Assembly: GCA_017442225.1 (NCBI GenBank)
Contig: JAFSAR010000010.1
Span: 94,306-136,327, forward strand
DNA: 42,022 bases
From: Clostridia bacterium
Lineage (GTDB): Bacteria; Bacillota; Clostridia; Oscillospirales; Acutalibacteraceae
Direction of reading: 5' to 3'
Part shown: positions 37,501 through 42,022 of the stretch, one piece after another
Numbering within the stretch: the stretch's first letter is position 1
Layout: the number at the start of each line of letters is the position of its first letter
Notes under the pieces: model-generated
Told to the model about the DNA's origin: nothing
Database searches by the model: none
The model's input: only the letters and a program-made list of their open reading frames with translations
Program-made: the position numbers and the translations under genes

Positions 37501-38209
37501 AATCATTGTTGTTAAGAATCTTACCTCGTCAGGTATACAGTCAAGTATAGAAGAGTTTGCAACCAAACTTAAGACTGCACAAATGGTATTTATTCCGGGC
37601 GGTTTCTCTGGCGGTGACGAACCTGACGGCAGTGGTAAATTTATTACTGCATTTTTCCGTAATGCCGCTATTAAAGACGGTGTTACAGACCTACTTGACA
37701 ACCGTGACGGTTTAATGTGCGGTATTTGTAACGGTTTCCAAGCACTTATTAAATTAGGACTTGTGCCTTACGGCAAGATTATCGATACCGATGAAAATTG
37801 CCCGACTCTTACATTTAATACCATTGCGCGTCACCAGTCACGAATTGTTCGTACCCGTGTTGCATCTAACAAATCACCCTGGCTTTCACTTACAAATGTT
37901 GGTGATATCTATAATGTGCCGATTTCTCACGGTGAGGGTCGTTTCCTTGCAGGAGAAGAGCTTATAAAAGAACTCGCTGCAAACGGCCAGATTGCAACAC
38001 AGTATGTTGATCTTGACGGCAACGCTACAAGCGACGTTCACTTTAACCCCAACAACTCTATGTATGCTATCGAGGGTATCACTTCGCCCGATGGTCGCGT
38101 ATTTGGTAAGATGGGTCATAGTGAGCGTATCGGCGAGGGACTTTATAAAAATGTTCTTGGCGAGTATGATATTCGTATGTTTGAGGCAGCGGTTAAGTAT
38201 TTTAAATAA
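34517..38209 (+). CDS. purL: FGAM synthase, single-chain PurL
   Basis: A 1230-residue FGAM synthase with synthetase and glutaminase parts in one chain; it makes FGAM from FGAR, glutamine and ATP. Signatures include TYWSDHCRHTTF, FKNETHNHPTEIEPFGGAAT, a GIGGATGSSKA stretch and a GSIGGKDSMSGSFEDL stretch. The C-terminal class I glutaminase (about 975-1230) keeps nucleophile C1071 (CGICNGFQ) and the His-x-Glu of PISHGEGRF. The chain is shorter than the proteobacterial form (about 1295) and fits the clostridial subtype. No separate purQ or purS is present or needed. Confidence 0.96.
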   Translation: MVYRVYVEKKKELANEAKGLLGEAQNLLGINNLTDVRIFNRYDAENITKELFDYSIGTVFSEPQLDIASAEIETGDAVVFAVEYLPGQFDQRADSAAQCVQIISQGDRPLIRSAKVYALYGALTDADIAEIKKYVINPVEAREADLALPETLVSKYEIPTSVKTLDGFLSLDRAGLEQFVRDMGLAMDADDIAFCQNYFKTEGREPTITEIRMIDTYWSDHCRHTTFLTVIDDVKFEDELLQSTYDEYIAVRKELGRTKPICLMDIATVAVKYLKEHGKLDKLDESEEINACTVKINVDVDGVSEPWLLLFKNETHNHPTEIEPFGGAATCIGGAIRDPLSGRAYVYGAMRVTGAADPTVPVSDTISGKLPQRKIVTTAAAGYSSYGNQIGLATGIVDEIYHPGYAAKRMEIGAVIAAAPAENVRREVPSPDDVVILLGGSTGRDGIGGATGSSKAHTAQSVETCGAEVQKGNAPEERKLQRLFRNKTATQMIKRCNDFGAGGVSVAIGELADGLEINLNAVPKKYDGLDGTEIAISESQERMAVVVEPHNVDAFLKLAAEENLQACPVAVVKAEPRLVMNWNGQKIVDISREFLNSNGADKHIVITPEAPKSFGGPVDGGFVENYKKIADDLNMCSKRGLSERFDSTIGAGTVLMPFGGKNQLTPIQAMVQKISVEKKHTDDCSLMSWGYNPFITELSPYHGAYLAVVESVSKLIATGAKFEDVYLTFQEYFEKPGTDGKRWGKPLAALLGAFKAQKELGIGSIGGKDSMSGSFEDLDVPPTLVSFAVTTEKIKDIVSPEFKRAGNKLYLLNPIYDEDTNLPNTKSLISTFNKVTELMRSGKVVSTYTPGIGGIAEAVMKMSLGNGLGFKYEDYLSVAKIFDYSYGSFLLEVTEDIEEGILIGTVTDDNNITLGSESVSIDELLGIYEDKLESVYSCNIPDLKTPMQNFEYKATEYSAPAIKVAKPKVLIPAFPGTNCEFDSAKAMRDAGAEPEIIVVKNLTSSGIQSSIEEFATKLKTAQMVFIPGGFSGGDEPDGSGKFITAFFRNAAIKDGVTDLLDNRDGLMCGICNGFQALIKLGLVPYGKIIDTDENCPTLTFNTIARHQSRIVRTRVASNKSPWLSLTNVGDIYNVPISHGEGRFLAGEELIKELAANGQIATQYVDLDGNATSDVHFNPNNSMYAIEGITSPDGRVFGKMGHSERIGEGLYKNVLGEYDIRMFEAAVKYFK

Positions 38210-38230
38210 TATTATCGGAGGTCAAATTGA

Positions 38231-39907
38231 ATGGCTTATTTATCTGATATTGAGATTGCACAACAGTGTAAAATGCAACCCATAACTGAAATCGCAAAAG
38301 CGGCAAAGGTTGATGAAAAATATATAGAGCAGTATGGCAAATATAAAGCAAAGATAGATTTATCACTGCTTAACGATACCGACCGTAAAGACGGTAAATT
38401 GGTGCTTGTAACAGCTATTACACCAACAGCCGCAGGTGAGGGTAAGACCACCACTACCATAGGTCTTGCCGACGGCCTTAAACGAATTGGCAAGGATGTT
38501 ACCGTGGCGCTTCGTGAGCCGTCCCTTGGTCCTGTTTTTGGTGTTAAGGGCGGCGCTGCAGGCGGCGGTTATGCACAGGTTGTGCCTATGGAGGATATAA
38601 ACCTACATTTCACAGGCGACTTTCATGCTATAGGCGCGGCAAACAATCTGCTTGCCGCTATGCTTGATAACCACATTCAGCAGGGAAACGCTCTAGGTAT
38701 TGATGTTCGCAAAATCACTTGGAAGCGTTGCGTTGATATGAACGACCGTCAGCTTCGTTTTGTTGTTGACGGTATGGGCGGCAAGGCAAACGGTATTCCG
38801 CGCGAAGATGGATTTGACATCACTGTTGCAAGTGAAATTATGGCGGTTTTCTGTCTTGCAAATTCTATAACCGACCTTAAAGAACGTCTGTCCAGAATAA
38901 TTGTCGGTTATACCTATGACGACAAACCCGTCACAGCAGGTGATTTAAAGGCTGTTGGCGCTATGACAGCGCTCTTAAAAGATGCAATAAAGCCAAACCT
39001 TGTGCAGACTCTTGAGGGTACACCTGCATTCGTGCACGGCGGACCATTTGCTAATATTGCGCACGGTTGCAACTCGGTAATGGCCACAAAACTGGCTCTT
39101 AAAATGGGTGATTATGCTATTACAGAGGCAGGCTTTGGCGCTGACTTGGGCGCTGAAAAGTTCCTTGATATTAAGTGTCGTATGGCATCTCTCACACCCG
39201 ACGCGGTTGTTGTTGTTGCCACTGTTCGCGCATTGAAAATGCACGGCGGACTCGACAAAAAGCAACTTGATACAGAAGATTTAGTAGCGCTTGAAAAGGG
39301 TATACCAAATCTTTTGCGTCATGTTTCAAATATTAAAAATGTTTATAAATTACCTTGTGTTGTAGCTGTTAACCGTTTCCCGACCGATACTGACGCTGAA
39401 ATAGACTTTATTATCGCTAAATGCAAAGAGCTTGGCGTTAATACAGTTCTTTCTACCGTTTGGTCAGAGGGCGGCAAAGGCGGCGAGGACCTTGCTCGCG
39501 AAGTAGTACGTCTTTGTGAAGAAGAAAAGGGCGATTTTACCTTCTCTTACGAGCTTGACGGCACTATCGAGGATAAAATTGAGGCAATTGTTAAGAAGGT
39601 TTACGGTGGTGACGGTATTGCTATACTGCCTAACGCTAAAAAACAGATTGCACAGCTTGAGAGTTTAGGCTTTGATAAACTGCCTGTTTGTATAGCCAAG
39701 ACACAGTACAGCTTTTCTGATGATCCGACCAAGCTCGGCGCACCTGAAAACTTTACCGTAACAATTAAAAATGTTAAGGTATCGGCAGGCGCAGGCTTTA
39801 TAGTAGTTATGACGGGCGATATTCTTACAATGCCAGGTTTACCAAAAGCTCCTGCGGCAGAACGTATTGATGTTGACGAAAACGGAAAAATTACAGGTTT
39901 GTTTTGA
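38231..39907 (+). CDS. fhs: Formate-tetrahydrofolate ligase
   Basis: A 558-residue enzyme making 10-formyl-THF from formate, THF and ATP. The P-loop is T64[28 protein letters not shown] and the FAN-AHG stretch [16 protein letters not shown] are invariant in the family. GGAGGT precedes the ATG. Placed last in the purine operon, it supplies the cofactor for PurN and the AICAR transformylase, so the ZTP switch raises the very activity whose lack it senses. Confidence 0.97.
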   Translation: MAYLSDIEIAQQCKMQPITEIAKAAKVDEKYIEQYGKYKAKIDLSLLNDTDRKDGKLVLVTAITPTAAGEGKTTTTIGLADGLKRIGKDVTVALREPSLGPVFGVKGGAAGGGYAQVVPMEDINLHFTGDFHAIGAANNLLAAMLDNHIQQGNALGIDVRKITWKRCVDMNDRQLRFVVDGMGGKANGIPREDGFDITVASEIMAVFCLANSITDLKERLSRIIVGYTYDDKPVTAGDLKAVGAMTALLKDAIKPNLVQTLEGTPAFVHGGPFANIAHGCNSVMATKLALKMGDYAITEAGFGADLGAEKFLDIKCRMASLTPDAVVVVATVRALKMHGGLDKKQLDTEDLVALEKGIPNLLRHVSNIKNVYKLPCVVAVNRFPTDTDAEIDFIIAKCKELGVNTVLSTVWSEGGKGGEDLAREVVRLCEEEKGDFTFSYELDGTIEDKIEAIVKKVYGGDGIAILPNAKKQIAQLESLGFDKLPVCIAKTQYSFSDDPTKLGAPENFTVTIKNVKVSAGAGFIVVMTGDILTMPGLPKAPAAERIDVDENGKITGLF

Positions 39908-39940
39908 TTTTTGTTTTATCTTTAAGTTGGATGTGATATA

Positions 39941-40666
39941 TTGAAAACACAGCAAAAAAATGATCGTTTTGATCCTACTATTAAATATAATAAGAAACTA
40001 TATCGATCGTTATTTATGCGAATTGTTTTAAGAATTAATAACAAAGTTTTAAATATATTTGATGCCGTAGAAGATAAAAAAATATGCGGTTGTTCTTTGG
40101 TTAAATATGTTCCATCGCTTTTTCGTGAAAGCAAAGGCGCAACAGGAAGTCAATCTACAAGATATTGTATTTTAAAGGAAATTTTTAAAAACGAGCAGTT
40201 TTCATCAAACGATAGCTTTATGGATATCGGTTGTGGAAAAGGACGTGTTATTGCATATCTTTTAAAAAACAATTTTCCCGGAAGATTAAGCGGGATTGAA
40301 CTTAATGACGCTGTGGCAAATTTTGCTAAAGAATGGACAAATAAGTATGACAATGTTTCAATAATAAGCGGCGATGCCTTTGAACAAAATTTTGATGCTT
40401 ATAACATATTCTTTTTAGGAAGACCTTTTGAAACAGAATTCTTTAAAAGGTTTATAGATAAGTTTGAACAAGAGTTAACGCATCCTGTAAAAATATTTTA
40501 TTGGTGCGATCAGCAATCGGGGAATTACCTTAATGGCAGATATGGTTGGATTATGCATAAACGCGAATGGATTTTTAAAAAATATGGATTTTATCTATCA
40601 CATTCTCCGCAAAGATATTCAATATGGACATATACACCGCCAAATTGCAGAACGGATTATAATTGA
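39941..40666 (+). CDS. Class I SAM-dependent methyltransferase
   Basis: A 241-residue protein with the SAM-binding loop FMDIGCGKGRVIAYLL (about 97-112) and an acidic end of strand 2 (LSGIELND). The target is unknown. The N-terminal part (about 1-70) is basic and ends in a SLFRESKGATGSQSTRY-type stretch seen in methyltransferases acting next to this fold. The start is the TTG at 39941 with a weak GGATG site; no in-frame ATG is found until 40017, which would cut the basic stretch. It follows fhs by 33 bases with no terminator between, so read-through from the purine operon is possible, but it has no obvious link to purines. Confidence 0.75.
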   Translation: MKTQQKNDRFDPTIKYNKKLYRSLFMRIVLRINNKVLNIFDAVEDKKICGCSLVKYVPSLFRESKGATGSQSTRYCILKEIFKNEQFSSNDSFMDIGCGKGRVIAYLLKNNFPGRLSGIELNDAVANFAKEWTNKYDNVSIISGDAFEQNFDAYNIFFLGRPFETEFFKRFIDKFEQELTHPVKIFYWCDQQSGNYLNGRYGWIMHKREWIFKKYGFYLSHSPQRYSIWTYTPPNCRTDYN

Positions 40667-40669
40667 TAA

Positions 40670-40705
40670 AAACAGGCAAAAATACCTTGTTATTTTTGCT
40701 TGTTT
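40670..40705 (+). terminator. Terminator after the methyltransferase gene
   Basis: Arms 40670-40684 and 40691-40705 (15 pairs, one G-U), 6-base loop, then CTTTTATAAT. It starts 3 bases after the stop and is the first clear terminator after the start of the purine operon. Confidence 0.85.
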
Positions 40706-40733
40706 CTTTTATAATGTTTACGGTGATTGATTT

Positions 40734-41375
40734 ATGTATAATATTTTTCTTTTCGACCTTGACGGTACTTTAACCGATCCGGGTGAGGGTATTACAAATT
40801 CGGTAGCTTATGCTCTTAATAAATTTGGTATAGAAGTTATCGACAAAACAACGCTTTACAACTTTATAGGTCCGCCGCTTGTAGATTCTTTTATGAAATA
40901 TTACGGTTTTAATAAAGAGGATGCTTTACTTGCGGTCGATTATTACCGCGAGTATTTCGGTGTGACGGGTATTTTTGAAAATCAAGTTTTTGATGGAATA
41001 CCAGAGCTTTTGAAAGGTATTAAAAAATCAGGTCGCAAAATATCTCTTGCAACTTCAAAGCCCGAGCAATATGCCGTTCGTATTTTAGAGCATTTTGATT
41101 TGCTTAAATACTTTGATTTTGTCGGTGCTGCAACAATGGATGAAACCCGTTCTAAAAAAACTGACGTTATTAAATATACGCTTGATAGTTTGGGTGTTGT
41201 TGATAAATCAAATGTGGTTATGGTGGGTGACCGTCATCACGATATTAAGGGAGCCGTTCAAAACGGTCTAGATTCTATCGGTGTATTATTTGGTTACGGT
41301 AACCAAGAAGAACTTGAAATAGCCGGCGCCACATATATTGCTGAAACGGTTAATGATATTTTGAAATTTATATAA
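40734..41375 (+). CDS. HAD-family phosphatase (Gph/PpaX-like)
   Basis: A 213-residue haloacid-dehalogenase hydrolase. Motif I is FLFDLDGTLTD, motif II is ATSKPEQ, the motif III Lys lies in SKKTDVIKY, and motif IV is MVGDRHHDIKGA. A helical cap sits between motifs I and II, as in phosphoglycolate phosphatase and PpaX. The substrate cannot be fixed from sequence. GGTGAT precedes the ATG; it is flanked by terminators, so probably a one-gene unit, although I saw no strong promoter in the 28-base gap. Confidence 0.88.
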   Translation: MYNIFLFDLDGTLTDPGEGITNSVAYALNKFGIEVIDKTTLYNFIGPPLVDSFMKYYGFNKEDALLAVDYYREYFGVTGIFENQVFDGIPELLKGIKKSGRKISLATSKPEQYAVRILEHFDLLKYFDFVGAATMDETRSKKTDVIKYTLDSLGVVDKSNVVMVGDRHHDIKGAVQNGLDSIGVLFGYGNQEELEIAGATYIAETVNDILKFI

Positions 41376-41393
41376 ACTGTTTATATTAAAACT

Positions 41394-41425
41394 GAGGCAC
41401 ACTTCGTATAGAAGTGTGCCTCTTT
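41394..41425. terminator. Bidirectional terminator between convergent genes
   Basis: Perfect 12-bp stem (41394-41405 with 41411-41422), 5-base loop, T run on the plus strand, and AGTTTT on the minus strand. It serves the HAD gene and the convergent ABM-domain gene. Confidence 0.9.
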
Positions 41426-41439
41426 AACAGAAGATTTCC

Positions 41440-41727
41440 TTATAAAAATTCAATTTCACCTAAAACAGTATTGATAATATAATCACCTTTAAAACTACGC
41501 AATGTGTCCATATGCGGTTGTTCAATATGAATTTGTTGATGCTTATGTGATTCCCACTGCTCAATAAGCAAAAGCTCGTTTGGGTCCTTTTCGGACAGAT
41601 AGTAATCATATCTGATGCAGCCGTCTTCGGCGCGTATCGCATCTAAAACACCTGTTTCCTTTACATTTTCAATAAAAGCCTCACGCTTACCCGGCAAACA
41701 ATCAAATTTAACATATATTGTATACAT
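41440..41727 (-). CDS. ABM-domain protein (YgiN-like putative quinol monooxygenase)
   Basis: A 95-residue protein with the dimeric ferredoxin-like fold of the antibiotic-biosynthesis-monooxygenase family: an opening YTIYVKFDCLPGKREAF strand-helix, then EDGCIRYDYYLS, ELLLIEQWES and the helix bearing HIEQPHM. Members include YgiN quinol monooxygenase and enzymes acting on autoinducer-2 breakdown products, but many are uncharacterised. ATG 41727 has AAGGAG 8 bases upstream; the longer frame to 41784 would overlap the promoter. Confidence 0.85.
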   Translation of the reverse strand: MYTIYVKFDCLPGKREAFIENVKETGVLDAIRAEDGCIRYDYYLSEKDPNELLLIEQWESHKHQQIHIEQPHMDTLRSFKGDYIINTVLGEIEFL

Positions 41728-41755
41728 ATAATTTTCTCCTTGATTTTTTAAAGTT

Positions 41756-41784
41756 ATTATATATGTTTTTTTATTTTTTTGCAA
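41756..41784 (-). promoter_or_regulatory. Promoter of the ABM-domain gene
   Basis: Minus strand: TTGCAA (41779-41784), 17-base spacer of mostly A, perfect TATAAT (41756-41761). Confidence 0.82.
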
Positions 41785-41792
41785 TACCTATA

Positions 41793-41823
41793 CAAAAATC
41801 CGCCCGAAGCAATTCGGGCGGAT
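41793..41823 (-). terminator. Terminator downstream of the YbjQ-type gene
   Basis: Perfect 11-bp stem (41798-41808 with 41813-41823, GC-rich core CGCCCG), 4-base loop, followed on the minus strand by TTTTTG. It lies about 70 bases past the stop of the gene at the right edge and just before the ABM promoter. Confidence 0.9.
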
Positions 41824-41895
41824 AATGTGTTATGAAACTTAAATTATTTCATATCCTTAATTGCAGCCTGTGCAGCTATCAGCAAAAGTGGGAAA

Positions 41896-42022
41896 TTACT
41901 TATTTATAAACTTAACGGCTGTTCCGTATACAATTACTTCTGCGGCACCCTGCATAACCGCAGAAGATGCATAGCGGATGTTAATGACTGCGTCTGCACC
42001 TAATTCTTCTGCTTCCGCAACC
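41896..42022 (-). CDS. YbjQ/UPF0145 family protein (C-terminal part, cut by window edge)
   Basis: The last 41 residues of a minus-strand gene: VAEAEELGADAVINIRYASS, then AVMQGAAEVIVYGTAVKFINK. The LGADAV-NIRY stretch and the EV-YGTAV end are typical of the small YbjQ/UPF0145 family (PF01906, putative heavy-metal-binding domain). These are pentamer-forming proteins of unknown function. The start lies beyond the right edge. Between its stop and the terminator there is a short open stretch in another frame ending AAQAAIKDMK that has no start. Confidence 0.82.
   Translation of the reverse strand, partial: VAEAEELGADAVINIRYASSAVMQGAAEVIVYGTAVKFINK

Noticed and set aside
34517..38209. Frameshift or gene fusion in PurL
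   Set aside because: The 1230-residue single chain with an intact glutaminase is a normal clostridial PurL form.
41844..41895. Short open stretch ending AAQAAIKDMK after the YbjQ stop, as a frameshifted tail
   Set aside because: It has no start and is only about 18 codons; the YbjQ protein already ends at its normal YGTAV-type terminus, so a frameshift is not needed to explain it.
1..42022. CRISPR arrays, insertion sequences, prophage genes or direct-repeat attachment sites
   Set aside because: No regularly spaced repeats, transposase or integrase frames, or flanking repeats at the tRNA were seen by eye; the tRNA-Leu is flanked by ordinary genes.

Overview
The window comes from a low-GC, endospore-forming Gram-positive bacterium, most likely a Clostridia member. 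This rests on an intact spo0A, an intact sigK with a hydrophobic pro-sequence, AGGAGG-type ribosome sites, many lipobox lipoproteins and a clostridial-type single-chain PurL. Placement in Oscillospirales or Lachnospirales is inference from gene style only.

Layout. 1-4007: the end of a surface-glycan locus (LicD-type transferase, Wzx-like flippase, and a VanZ domain joined in frame to a nucleotidyltransferase). 4302-5081: spo0A. 5144-5230 (minus): tRNA-Leu(UAA) with its own promoter. 5318-6595 (minus): mtaB, divergent from the operon typA - DEDDh exonuclease with zinc ribbon - PflX-like radical SAM protein (6771-10346). 10498-17045: six exported proteins in a row (one membrane-anchored, five lipoproteins). 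Two are thioredoxin-fold proteins, several carry CnaB-like beta-sandwiches, and an unrecognised C-terminal module occurs three times; this is the best candidate for an undescribed system. 17104-17781 (minus): sigK.

17953-26740: pyrimidine operon pyrC-carB-pyrK-pyrD-pyrF-pyrE-pyrB-pyrI. It covers bicarbonate to UMP except for carA, which is absent from the window. 26792-39907: purine operon purE-purC-purF-purM-purN-purO-AICARFT-purD-purL-fhs, behind a strong promoter and a ZTP (pfl motif) riboswitch with a terminator. Fhs makes the 10-formyl-THF that PurN and the AICAR transformylase consume. ZTP signals shortage of that cofactor, so the riboswitch fits the gene content. The usual bifunctional PurH is split into a PurO-type IMP cyclohydrolase and a free-standing AICAR transformylase. 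The PurF homologue lacks the N-terminal catalytic cysteine and the oxyanion-hole asparagine of its glutaminase domain but keeps the PRPP loop and Fe-S cysteines. purK and purB are not in the window.

39941-42022: a class I methyltransferase, a HAD phosphatase, an ABM-domain monooxygenase (minus) and the 3' end of a YbjQ/UPF0145 gene (minus, cut by the window edge), separated by clear hairpin terminators. No CRISPR array, insertion sequence, rRNA or phage gene was seen. No gene-free stretch exceeds 300 bases; the longest (4008-4301) holds a terminator and a possible spo0A promoter.
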